Below are positions 1 to 6,653 of a DNA stretch of 7,641 nt, piece after piece. Within the stretch, counting starts at the first letter, position 1; each line of letters starts with the position of its first letter. A program made the position numbers and the translations under genes. The stretch comes from an uncultured Fusobacterium sp. Lineage in GTDB: Bacteria; Fusobacteriota; Fusobacteriia; Fusobacteriales; Fusobacteriaceae. Where the stretch lies: contig UQXM01000087.1 in the NCBI GenBank assembly GCA_900545035.1, forward strand, positions 1-7,641, in the 5' to 3' direction. The notes beneath the pieces are model-generated. The model ran no database searches, had not been told where the DNA came from, and saw only the letters and a program-made list of their open reading frames with translations.

Positions 1-1
1 G

Positions 2-67
2 GGAATCAAAAGGTACTGGCTGCTTATGTCACTGGCACATTTCATGTGTGCAGTAAAAAATTTTTGA
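2..67 (+). CDS. Possible C-terminal end of a DDE transposase (partial, 5' end outside window)
   Basis: An open frame enters from the left edge and ends at TGA 65-67, giving 21 residues that begin GIKRYWLLMSLAHFMC. The pattern G-[IL]-x-R-[YH]-W-x-L-x-x-L-A-[HY] resembles the last helix of IS4/IS701-type DDE transposases, which follows the catalytic Glu region. This is pattern recognition on a very short stretch, with no catalytic residue in view. The frame at 1-78 is also open but its translation resembles nothing I know. No terminal inverted repeat is seen between the stop and the next gene, and the stop codon overlaps that gene's ribosome binding site. It could instead be the tail of an unrelated protein or chance. 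Confidence 0.3.
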   Translation, partial: GIKRYWLLMSLAHFMCAVKNF

Positions 68-73
68 GGAGGT
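66..73 (+). promoter_or_regulatory. Ribosome binding site of the pyrophosphatase gene
   Basis: GAGGAGGT ends 8 bases before the ATG at 82, a near-ideal Shine-Dalgarno that fixes this start. Its first two bases are also part of the TGA stop of the possible upstream frame. No convincing promoter is visible in bases 1-65, so transcription probably starts to the left of the window. Confidence 0.8.
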
Positions 74-81
74 ATTAGCTT

Positions 82-1695
82 ATGGAACCAGTTTTGGTTT
101 TCGGTCATAAAAATCCGGACACAGATTCTATATGTTCAACTATTGCCACTGCTTATTTAAAAAATGCCTGCGGAGTGGAAGCTGTTCCTTACAGGCTTGG
201 AAAAATAAATAAAGAAACTGCTTTTGTACTTAACAAATTTGGGATAAAAGTTCCCGAACTTCTTACAACTGTAAGTGCACAGATATCAGATCTTACTCGT
301 GTAAAAAAAGAAGTTATCAATATAGACGATTCTATTCAGGAAGCTCTTGATCTTATGACAAAAGAAAATTTCTCAAGTTTTCCTGTTGTGGATGAAAACA
401 GACATTTGAAAAATATGATTCATATTTCCGATATTGCAAATACATTTTTGAAAATAGATTATTCAGATTTGTTTTCAAAATACAGTACAACATATGAAAA
501 TTTAATCGAAGTTCTTGATGGAAAAATTATAAGCGGGGTGTATCCGTCAGGAGAAATAAAAACAAATCTGAAAGCTATATCTGAACTTGATACAATTGAA
601 AAAGGAGATGTAGTTATTACAACATCAATGGCTGACGGAATTGACAGACTTATAAAAGCCGAAGCAAAAGTAATAATTGTATGCTGCAAAGAGGATGATT
701 TTATAAGCCCTCGTGTAACATCAGAGTGTGCAATTATGATTGTAAATCATTCTTTATTTAAAACAATATCTCTTATCAGCCAGTCTATATCTGTGGGAGC
801 TATCTTAGAAAATAAAAACTTTTACAGTTTCAAAAAAGATGATTTCTTGCATGAGATAAAAGATATTATGAAAGATTCCACACAAACAAACTTCCCTGTT
901 GTAGATGATGAGGGAAAAGTATACGGAACAATCAGAACAAAAAACTTAATTAATTTTACAAGAAAAAAAGTTATTCTTGTAGACCACAATGAATTTTCAC
1001 AATCAGTAAACGGTCTTAGTGATGCACAGATTTTACAGGTTATAGATCACCATAAATTTGCAAATTTCCAAACAAATGATCCTGTAAAAATTACAGCAGA
1101 AGCTGTGGGATGTTCTTCTACAATAGTTTATTCTCTGTATAAGGAAGCTGGAATTGTTCCGCCGAAAGAGATTGCCGGAATTATGCTGAGTGCTATCATA
1201 TCTGATACACTTCTTTTCCGTTCTCCCACATGTACAGAAAAAGATGAACAGACAGCAGCAGAACTTGGAAAACTTGCAGGGATAGAAGATATTTATAAAT
1301 ACGGAATGGAAATGCTTATAGCAGGAACATCTTTTGAAAACAGCACTCCTCCTGAAATTTTAAATCTTGATAAGAAAGAATTTAATATGGGCGGAACAAA
1401 CATGGCTGTTGCTCAGGTGAATACAGTTGATGTTGAAGGACTTCTGAAAATGAAATCAGACTTTGAAGCTGCTATGACAGAAGAGATAAAAACAAATAAT
1501 TATGGATTGTTCCTTTTTGTGATAACAGATATTATAAATTCAAACTCTACTCTTTTGGCTTACGGAGATAAAATAAATATTGTAGAACTGGCATTTAACA
1601 AAAATCTTGTAAATAATGAAATGCTTTTAAAAGGCGTTGTGTCAAGAAAGAAACAAATTCTGCCGTTCTTAATGGCAGCAACACAGAGTTTATAA
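82..1695 (+). CDS. Manganese-dependent inorganic pyrophosphatase with CBS-DRTGG-CBS regulatory insert (family II, DHH superfamily)
   Basis: The enzyme hydrolyses pyrophosphate to two phosphates in the cytoplasm, pulling biosynthetic reactions forward. The 537 residues show the split DHH catalytic domain. Metal ligands appear in GHKNPDTDS (H9, D13, D15), VDHNE (D301), IDHH (D322, H323, H324) and SDTLLFRSPT (D375). The DHHA2 domain follows and ends in SRKKQ (521-525), the substrate-binding basic motif. Between D15 and D301 lies a large insert: CBS 1 (about 68-125, with SSFPVVDE), a DRTGG domain (about 137-245) and CBS 2 (about 247-295, with TNFPVVDDEG). Plain family II enzymes are about 310 residues, so the insert explains the extra length. 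In characterised CBS-PPases, such as that of Clostridium perfringens, AMP and ADP inhibit through the CBS pair and diadenosine polyphosphates activate through DRTGG. The same control is inferred here. All catalytic residues are present. The next gene starts 71 bases downstream. Confidence 0.95.
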   Translation: MEPVLVFGHKNPDTDSICSTIATAYLKNACGVEAVPYRLGKINKETAFVLNKFGIKVPELLTTVSAQISDLTRVKKEVINIDDSIQEALDLMTKENFSSFPVVDENRHLKNMIHISDIANTFLKIDYSDLFSKYSTTYENLIEVLDGKIISGVYPSGEIKTNLKAISELDTIEKGDVVITTSMADGIDRLIKAEAKVIIVCCKEDDFISPRVTSECAIMIVNHSLFKTISLISQSISVGAILENKNFYSFKKDDFLHEIKDIMKDSTQTNFPVVDDEGKVYGTIRTKNLINFTRKKVILVDHNEFSQSVNGLSDAQILQVIDHHKFANFQTNDPVKITAEAVGCSSTIVYSLYKEAGIVPPKEIAGIMLSAIISDTLLFRSPTCTEKDEQTAAELGKLAGIEDIYKYGMEMLIAGTSFENSTPPEILNLDKKEFNMGGTNMAVAQVNTVDVEGLLKMKSDFEAAMTEEIKTNNYGLFLFVITDIINSNSTLLAYGDKINIVELAFNKNLVNNEMLLKGVVSRKKQILPFLMAATQSL

Positions 1696-1702
1696 TTTAA
1701 TA

Positions 1703-1731
1703 TTTTAAAACTGTGGGATTTATGATACAAT
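1703..1731 (+). promoter_or_regulatory. Candidate promoter for ygiQ (and probably der)
   Basis: An extended -10 element, TGA followed by TACAAT (1726-1731), lies 35 bases before the ygiQ ATG. A weak -35-like TTTTAA (1703-1708) is 17 bases upstream. The TGn-TACAAT arrangement is close to the sigma-70 consensus used in AT-rich anaerobes, but -10 look-alikes are common in such sequence. No hairpin terminator is seen after the pyrophosphatase stop, so read-through from that gene is also possible. Confidence 0.45.
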
Positions 1732-1766
1732 TATAGCAAAACGAAAAAAATATGTGAGGATTAAAG

Positions 1767-3539
1767 ATGTTTTTACCTACAACTTCTGAAGAAGTAAAAA
1801 AATTGGGGTGGGATTCTCTTGATATTATTTTGGTGTCAGGAGACACTTATATAGATTCTTCCTATAACGGTTCTGCTCTTATAGGAAAATGGCTTTTGAA
1901 AAACGGATTTAAAGTTGGAATAATTGCACAGCCTGATATAAATTCTCCCAAAGATATTACAAGACTGGGAGAGCCGAAGCTTTTTTGGGCAGTATCAGCA
2001 GGGTGTGTTGATTCAATGGTAGCAAATTATACAGCTACAAAAAAGAAAAGGCACAAAGATGATTTTACTCCGGGAGGAGAAAATACAAAAAGACCTGACA
2101 GAGCTTCAATAGTTTATACAGGGCTTATAAAAAGATTTTTTAAAAACAGCAAAGTTCCTATTGTTCTTGGAGGAATTGAAGCCAGTCTGAGAAGAATAGT
2201 TCATTATGATTATTGGTCAAATCAGCTTAGGCGTTCTCTTATTTTCGATGCAAAAGCTGATATTCTTTCTTACGGAATGGGAGAAAAATCTATGCTTCAG
2301 TTGGCTCAGGCAATAAAAGAGGAAAAAGACTGGAGAGATATCAAAGGACTTGCCTATATTTCCAAAGAGCCTAAAGAAAATTATATTACTGTTCCTTCGT
2401 TTGAAGAGTGTCGTGAAGATAAATATAAATTTATAGAAATGTTTAATATTTTTTATAAAAACTGTGATTCTCTTACAGCAAAAGGATTAAATCAACAGCA
2501 TGGAGACAGATGGCTTATACAGAATCCTCCGTCAGAAAATTTTTCTTCCGAACTTTTGGATGAAATTTATGGAATGGATTTTGAGAGGGATGTACATCCA
2601 TATTATAAAAAGGATGGCGTTGTAAGAGCTCTTGATACAATAAAATATTCCCTGACAACTCACAGAGGATGTTACGGTGAATGTAATTTTTGTGCTATTG
2701 CAATTCATCAGGGAAGGACAGTTACATCAAGAAGTGAAGAGTCAATTATAAAAGAAATAACAGGAATAACAAAAGATAAAAAATTCAAAGGAAATATTTC
2801 TGATGTGGGAGGACCTACTGCAAATATGTATCAGATGGAATGTGCCAAAAAATTAAAAATGGGAGCATGTTCCGACAAAAGATGCCTTTACCCACAGACC
2901 TGTCCTGCATTGAAGCCAAATCATAAAAGACAGATTGACCTTTTAAAAAAATTGAGAAGCATTCAAGGAATAAAGAAAATTTTTATAGCTTCGGGAATAA
3001 GATATGATTTAATATTGGATGACCATGCTTTTGGAGAAAAGTATCTTGAAGAGATAGTTGCACATCATGTGTCAGGGCAGATGAAAATAGCTCCGGAACA
3101 TACAGAAGATAAGGTTTTGTCTCTTATGGGAAAACAGGGGAAAGATTATCTGAGAGAATTTAAAAACAGATTTTATAAATTAAACAAAAAACTTGATAAA
3201 AAACAGTTTTTGACATATTATTTAATAGCAGCTCATCCGGGATGCAGTGAAAAGGATATGCTGGATTTAAAAATTTTTGCTTCGGAGGAACTTAGAATAA
3301 GTCCTGAACAGGTACAAATTTTTACACCAACACCATCTACATATTCCACACTTATGTATTATACAGAAATAAATCCTTTTACAAACAAAAAAATATTTGT
3401 GGAAAAAGATAACGGAAAAAAAGAAAAACAAAAAACTATTATTATTCCGAAAGATTATGCTCAAAGTAAATCTTCTCCGCAGAGCAGCAATAGGAAAAAT
3501 AACAGCAATAATAAAAATAAAAAAAGAAATTTTAAATAA
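1767..3539 (+). CDS. ygiQ: YgiQ family radical SAM protein (UPF0313)
   Basis: A 590-residue putative radical S-adenosylmethionine enzyme of the widespread YgiQ family, whose reaction is not established. An N-terminal family-specific domain (about 1-280) contains FLPTTSEE near the start and VLGGIEASLRR (133-143). The radical SAM core begins around 290 with GCYGECNFC, the CX3CX2C motif (C302, C306, C309) that should hold the [4Fe-4S] cluster and SAM. A second family-conserved cysteine group, CSDKRCLYPQTC (C368, C373, C379), follows. IAPEHTE (441-447) and QVQIFTPTPST (515-525) are also typical YgiQ signatures. The last roughly 27 residues are Ser/Asn/Lys-rich, basic and probably disordered. GTGAGGAT (1754-1761) supplies the ribosome binding site, 5 bases before the ATG. 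The gene is intact and 52 bases upstream of der. No nearby gene reveals a substrate. Confidence 0.93.
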   Translation: MFLPTTSEEVKKLGWDSLDIILVSGDTYIDSSYNGSALIGKWLLKNGFKVGIIAQPDINSPKDITRLGEPKLFWAVSAGCVDSMVANYTATKKKRHKDDFTPGGENTKRPDRASIVYTGLIKRFFKNSKVPIVLGGIEASLRRIVHYDYWSNQLRRSLIFDAKADILSYGMGEKSMLQLAQAIKEEKDWRDIKGLAYISKEPKENYITVPSFEECREDKYKFIEMFNIFYKNCDSLTAKGLNQQHGDRWLIQNPPSENFSSELLDEIYGMDFERDVHPYYKKDGVVRALDTIKYSLTTHRGCYGECNFCAIAIHQGRTVTSRSEESIIKEITGITKDKKFKGNISDVGGPTANMYQMECAKKLKMGACSDKRCLYPQTCPALKPNHKRQIDLLKKLRSIQGIKKIFIASGIRYDLILDDHAFGEKYLEEIVAHHVSGQMKIAPEHTEDKVLSLMGKQGKDYLREFKNRFYKLNKKLDKKQFLTYYLIAAHPGCSEKDMLDLKIFASEELRISPEQVQIFTPTPSTYSTLMYYTEINPFTNKKIFVEKDNGKKEKQKTIIIPKDYAQSKSSPQSSNRKNNSNNKNKKRNFK

Positions 3540-3547
3540 AAATATAA

Positions 3548-3588
3548 ACTACCTTAGATATTTTTATTTATGTCTAATTTAAGGAGGT
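3548..3588 (+). promoter_or_regulatory. Possible Shine-Dalgarno-sequestering leader hairpin of der
   Basis: ACTACCTTA (3548-3556) can pair with TAAGGAGGT (3580-3588), the der ribosome binding site, with one A-A mismatch and one G-U pair around a 23-base loop. A competing hairpin pairs TTAGATAT (3554-3561) with ATGTCTAA (3570-3577), 8 bp with one G-U, and would leave the site free. The two share bases 3554-3556 and so exclude each other. Both stems are AT-rich and weak, and neither is followed by a terminator-grade T run. Regulation is inference from base pairing alone. Confidence 0.25.
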
Positions 3589-3591
3589 AAA

Positions 3592-4914
3592 ATGAAACCA
3601 ATAGTTGCCATAGTTGGTAGACCCAATGTAGGAAAATCTACTCTTTTTAATAAGCTCGTAGGGGACAGAGTGGCTATCGTTGATGACCAGCCGGGTGTTA
3701 CAAGAGATAGATTGTACAGAGATACAGAGTGGAGCGGTAAAGAGTTTGTCCTTGTTGATACAGGGGGACTTGAGCCGAGAAATAACGATTTTATGATGTC
3801 TAAAATAAAACAACAAGCAGAGGTTGCCCTTAACGAAGCTGATGTTATACTTTTTGTGGTTGACGGAAAAGCCGGGCTTAATCCACTTGATGAAGAGGTT
3901 GCATATTATTTAAGAAAGAAAAACAAACCGATAATTTTATGTGTAAATAAAATTGATAACTATCAAAAACAACAGGAAGACCTGTATGATTTCTGGGCTT
4001 TGGGATTTGATAATCTTATAGGAATATCTGCCGAGCATAAAACAAATCTTGGGGATATGCTTGACCTTGTTGTAAATCTTATTGATACAGTTGAAATGCC
4101 TGAAGAGGAAGAGGGACTTAAAATTGCAATCATCGGAAAACCAAATGCAGGAAAATCTTCTCTGGTAAATAAACTTTCAGGAAAAGAGAGAGCGATTGTA
4201 AGTGATATTGCAGGAACAACAAGGGACGCGATAGATACACCTATTGAATTTGAAGATAAAAAATATGTTCTTATTGACACAGCTGGAATCAGAAGAAAAT
4301 CAAAAGTTGAGGAAGCTTTGGAATATTATTCAGTTTTAAAAGCACTGAAAGCTATAAAAAGAGCTGATGTATGTTTCCTATTGTTTGACGGTAAAGAGGG
4401 ACTTTCTGAGCAGGATAAAAGAATTGCAGGAATTGCTCACGAAGAAAAGAAACCTATTATTATCGTTGTAAATAAATGGGACTTGATTGAAAAAGAAAAA
4501 AATACAATGAAGGATATGAAAGAAGCTCTTCTTGCAGAACTTCCTTTCCTTTCTTATGCACCGATAGAATTTATTTCTGCTCTTACAGGGCAAAGAACTA
4601 ACAGACTTTTCGGTATAGCTGACAGAATCTATGAGGAATACACTAGAAGAATTTCAACAGGACTTCTTAATACAGTAATCAATGAAGCTGTTATAATGAA
4701 CCCTCCTCCTACAAGAAAAGGTAGAGTTACAAAAGTTAATTACGCAACTCAAATTGCAACAGCTCCTCCGAGATTTGTTCTGTTCTGCAATTATCCTGAA
4801 CTTATGCATTTCTCTTATTCAAGATATATTGAAAATAAAATCAGAGAAGCTTTTGGATTTGAAGGTTCTCCTATTGAGATTATTTTTGAAAAGAAAAACC
4901 AAGAAAGAGATTAA
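3592..4914 (+). CDS. der: Ribosome biogenesis GTPase Der (EngA), double GTPase
   Basis: An essential cytoplasmic GTPase that acts in late assembly of the 50S ribosomal subunit. The 440 residues match the usual length. The first G domain has GRPNVGKS (9-16), GVTRD (35-39), DTGG (56-59), NKID (119-122) and SAE (146-148). After an acidic linker (about 170-175) the second G domain has GKPNAGKSS (182-190), AGTTRD (207-212), DTAG (229-232), NKWD (294-297) and SA (329-330). A C-terminal KH-like domain (about 352-437) includes NPPPTRKGR (370-378) and FCNYPELMHFSY (398-409), both characteristic of Der. All ten G motifs are intact. The start is fixed by AAGGAGGT (3581-3588), only 3 bases (AAA) before the ATG, a rather tight spacing. 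It is probably co-transcribed with ygiQ and is followed by a strong terminator. Confidence 0.98.
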   Translation: MKPIVAIVGRPNVGKSTLFNKLVGDRVAIVDDQPGVTRDRLYRDTEWSGKEFVLVDTGGLEPRNNDFMMSKIKQQAEVALNEADVILFVVDGKAGLNPLDEEVAYYLRKKNKPIILCVNKIDNYQKQQEDLYDFWALGFDNLIGISAEHKTNLGDMLDLVVNLIDTVEMPEEEEGLKIAIIGKPNAGKSSLVNKLSGKERAIVSDIAGTTRDAIDTPIEFEDKKYVLIDTAGIRRKSKVEEALEYYSVLKALKAIKRADVCFLLFDGKEGLSEQDKRIAGIAHEEKKPIIIVVNKWDLIEKEKNTMKDMKEALLAELPFLSYAPIEFISALTGQRTNRLFGIADRIYEEYTRRISTGLLNTVINEAVIMNPPPTRKGRVTKVNYATQIATAPPRFVLFCNYPELMHFSYSRYIENKIREAFGFEGSPIEIIFEKKNQERD

Positions 4915-4924
4915 TAGTGATACA

Positions 4925-4948
4925 AAAAGGGAGCAGATGCTCCCTTTT
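4925..4948. terminator. Bidirectional intrinsic terminator between der and the WYL regulator gene
   Basis: A perfect 10-bp stem, AAAAGGGAGC (4925-4934) with GCTCCCTTTT (4939-4948), closes a 4-base loop AGAT. The GC-rich core is GGGAGC/GCTCCC. On the plus strand TTTT and more T-rich sequence follow, ending der transcripts. On the minus strand the stem is followed by five T, ending the regulator transcript 13 bases after its stop codon. It is the only element in the 46-base convergent gap. Confidence 0.92.
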
Positions 4949-4960
4949 ATAATTTGATTT

Positions 4961-5800
4961 TTAATAGTTTGATAAGGCTTCAAGAAAATCTTTTTTCATT
5001 TCTTCTCTCAGTTCTTTTGGCTCTAAAATTACAGCTTCTTTTGAAAATTGTCTGAAATAAAGTTTTGCATTTTCATTGGAAGTTTCAAAAATATAAATGT
5101 CCTCATCTTTTTCTATAAGTTTCGGACGGTAGTTTGTAAGCCCTTTGAACATTTTCATCCCTTCTTCAGTAAGTTTTACTTTTATAAAATTTCCGTTTCC
5201 TAAAAATGGGTCGAAATTTTTTCTGACACTTTCAATGTATTTTTTATCTTTACCTTTTATTTTATCTTCAAGAATAGAGATAACTTCCAAATCTTTCAGC
5301 TTGTAGTTGTGGTATTTTTTTTCTGTTTCACAGTAACAGAAAAGAAAATTTTCATCTCCCTGTTCATCCCGTTTAATAAAATACGGTTCAACAGTGGTAA
5401 GTTTATTTCCATATTTCAGTTTTAATTTTTTTCTCTCCTTTACAGCTTCCAAAATTTGTTTTACTGTATCCTGAAAAACGAAAAGCTCTCTGATATATTT
5501 AAATTTTGAACAATATTTTTCAAAAAGTTCCCTGAAAAATTCTGCTTCAACATCTACTCCGTTATCACGAAGCACATCATAATAGATTTCTTTATTTGAA
5601 ACATTCAGGTCAAACTGTATAATTTTTTTTACAGGACGCCCCTGACTCTCCAAATCTTTTTCTACATCTATTTCTTTTTTGTATTTTAATTTTTCCAATA
5701 TATAATTGCAAAGTTTATTATTGTTTATTCCAAATTCTTCAATATCATTTTTCATCATTCGCCAAATGTCTTCCGGAACTGTAACCCTTATTTTTTTCAC
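4961..5800 (-). CDS. WYL-domain transcriptional regulator with tandem ribbon-helix-helix-like N-terminus
   Basis: A 279-residue probable ligand-responsive DNA-binding protein. Residues 2-40 read as a ribbon-helix-helix unit: strand KKIRVTVPED, helix IWRMMKNDIEEFG, then helix LCNYILEKLK. Residues 58-99 repeat that shape (strand VKKIIQFDLNVS, helix EIYYDVLRDNG, helix AEFFRELFEKYC). A helical linker leads to a WYL domain (about 123-178) and a WCX-type C-terminal extension (about 203-275). The WYL core is divergent: FLF (152-154) stands where W-Y-L is usual, and the usual RxFxLxR segment reads HNYKLKD (164-170), losing both arginines. The common WYL partner, a DeoR-type winged helix, is absent. 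The start is GTG (5800-5798), supported by GGGAGG 9 bases upstream. The next possible ATG, at codon 15, would delete the first RHH strand. It may autoregulate through the palindrome at 5814-5828. It lies in the same direction as the ABC genes, 61 bases after them; its target and ligand are unknown. Confidence 0.82.
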   Translation of the reverse strand: MKKIRVTVPEDIWRMMKNDIEEFGINNNKLCNYILEKLKYKKEIDVEKDLESQGRPVKKIIQFDLNVSNKEIYYDVLRDNGVDVEAEFFRELFEKYCSKFKYIRELFVFQDTVKQILEAVKERKKLKLKYGNKLTTVEPYFIKRDEQGDENFLFCYCETEKKYHNYKLKDLEVISILEDKIKGKDKKYIESVRKNFDPFLGNGNFIKVKLTEEGMKMFKGLTNYRPKLIEKDEDIYIFETSNENAKLYFRQFSKEAVILEPKELREEMKKDFLEALSNY

Positions 5801-5809
5801 TCTTCAATT

Positions 5810-5815
5810 CCTCCC
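5810..5815 (-). promoter_or_regulatory. Ribosome binding site of the WYL regulator (decides the GTG start)
   Basis: On the minus strand GGGAGG is followed by 9 bases and then GTG (5800-5798). No ATG lies in frame near it, so this strong site supports the GTG start. Its first two G bases also belong to the palindrome at 5814-5828. Confidence 0.75.
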
Positions 5816-5828
5816 AAAAGTCTTTTGG
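5814..5828. promoter_or_regulatory. Perfect palindrome, candidate operator of the WYL regulator
   Basis: CCAAAAGTCTTTTGG is a perfect inverted repeat of 7-base arms around one central base. On the minus strand it begins 2 bases after the -10 hexamer, so it covers the expected transcription start and reaches into the Shine-Dalgarno. That is a classical position for a repressor site. The 1-base centre makes a stable RNA hairpin less likely than a DNA operator, and no T run follows, so it is not a terminator. Binding by the adjacent regulator is inferred, not shown. Confidence 0.5.
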
Positions 5829-5830
5829 TT

Positions 5831-5859
5831 ATTATATCATATATTTTCACATTAATTAA
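5831..5859 (-). promoter_or_regulatory. Candidate promoter of the WYL regulator gene
   Basis: On the minus strand a consensus extended -10, TGATATAAT (TATAAT at 5836-5831), is preceded at 17 bases by a weak -35, TTAATT (5859-5854). It fits in the 61-base gap between the ATPase stop and the regulator start. It suggests that the regulator can be transcribed independently of the ABC operon, although no terminator separates them. Confidence 0.6.
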
Positions 5860-5861
5860 TA

Positions 5862-6653
5862 TTAAGCTGCAAAAATATCTTTGTCGTTAAGATTCCCTTT
5901 GACACTTTGGAATTTTTCAAGAAGTTTTTCAGGTGTAAGATTTTTCTTTTCTTCTCCTGAAAGGTTTAAGACAATATGTCCGTTGTGAAGCATTATAATC
6001 CTGTCTCCGTAAGTAATTGCGTCCTGAAGATTGTGAGTAATCATAAGAGTAGTAATATTATTTTTTCTCACTATCTCATCTGTTTTATCCATAATTATTT
6101 TTGAAGTCTTTGGGTCAAGAGCTGCTGTATGCTCGTCAAGAAGAAGCAGCTTAGGTTTATTAAGAGTTACCATAAGAAGAGCCAGACATTGTCTTTGTCC
6201 TCCGGAAAGAAGTCCGACTTCCGTATCCATCTGTTCTTCTATTCCAAGTCCCAATTCTTTTAAAAGAGTTCTGTAATACTCTTTTCTTTTTTTATTAAGT
6301 CCCATTGTAAAATTAAAACTTTTTCCTTTATTGTCTGCCATAGAAAGATTTTCAAATACAGTCATTGAAGGAGCTGTTCCCAGTGAAGGATCTTGATAAA
6401 CTTTTGAAATAAAACTATTTTTTTTGTAAAGTTCTATATTTGTGATGTCTTTATCTTCAAGACAAATTTGTCCTCTGTCAGGAGTAATGCTTCCCATTAC
6501 AAGATTAAGAAGAGTGGATTTTCCTGCTCCGTTGCTTCCTATAACTGTAACGAATTCTCCTGTATTTACCTGCAGATTTAAATTTTTAAAGACCTCTTTT
6601 TTACTTCCAAGTTCTGATAAAAAAGTTTTTCCGATACAGTTTAGACTAAGCAT
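5862..6653 (-). CDS. ABC transporter ATP-binding protein, TrpX-type importer (COG1101-like)
   Basis: A 263-residue cytoplasmic ATPase that powers the importer encoded by this operon. All ABC motifs are intact: Walker A GSNGAGKST (39-47), Q-loop VYQDPSLGTAP (85-95, Q87), signature LSGGQRQ (149-155), Walker B LLLLDEH (169-175), D-loop AALD (177-180) and switch histidine H207 in MITHN. The segments VYQDPSLGTAPSMTV and DEHTAALDPKTS are typical of the ATPases paired with PF04392 substrate-binding proteins. The start overlaps the permease stop by 8 bases (6646-6653). Its ribosome binding site AAAAGGAGTG (6670-6661) lies inside the permease codons, so translation is probably coupled. The ligand cannot be deduced from the ATPase. 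A looser branched-chain amino acid type label (LivG) would be the alternative, but the neighbours favour the TrpX type. Confidence 0.93.
   Translation of the reverse strand: MLSLNCIGKTFLSELGSKKEVFKNLNLQVNTGEFVTVIGSNGAGKSTLLNLVMGSITPDRGQICLEDKDITNIELYKKNSFISKVYQDPSLGTAPSMTVFENLSMADNKGKSFNFTMGLNKKRKEYYRTLLKELGLGIEEQMDTEVGLLSGGQRQCLALLMVTLNKPKLLLLDEHTAALDPKTSKIIMDKTDEIVRKNNITTLMITHNLQDAITYGDRIIMLHNGHIVLNLSGEEKKNLTPEKLLEKFQSVKGNLNDKDIFAA

Noticed and set aside
459..689. 76-codon minus-strand open frame inside the pyrophosphatase gene
   Set aside because: It is an antisense shadow of the DRTGG region with no supporting signals.
3554..3577. Hairpin after ygiQ considered as a terminator
   Set aside because: The 8-bp stem contains only one G-C pair and one G-U pair, and only three T follow, so it is too weak to end transcription; it is kept only as part of a possible leader structure.
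3397..3582. 61-codon plus-strand open frame across the end of ygiQ
   Set aside because: It is a shifted reading of the A-rich ygiQ tail and der leader, Lys/Leu/Ile-rich by composition, with no ribosome binding site or family resemblance.
3963..4280. 105-codon minus-strand open frame inside der
   Set aside because: It is antisense to the conserved der G domains, which fully explain the sequence; the translation has no recognisable domain.
5754..5758. ATG at codons 15-16 as an alternative start of the WYL regulator
   Set aside because: It lacks a ribosome binding site and would remove the first strand of the N-terminal RHH-like unit, whereas GTG at 5800 has GGGAGG at good spacing.
5851..5860. 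ATTAATTAAT palindrome at the end of the ABC operon
   Set aside because: It is a ten-base all-AT inverted repeat in very AT-rich DNA, expected by chance; it overlaps the weak -35 region and has no terminator features.
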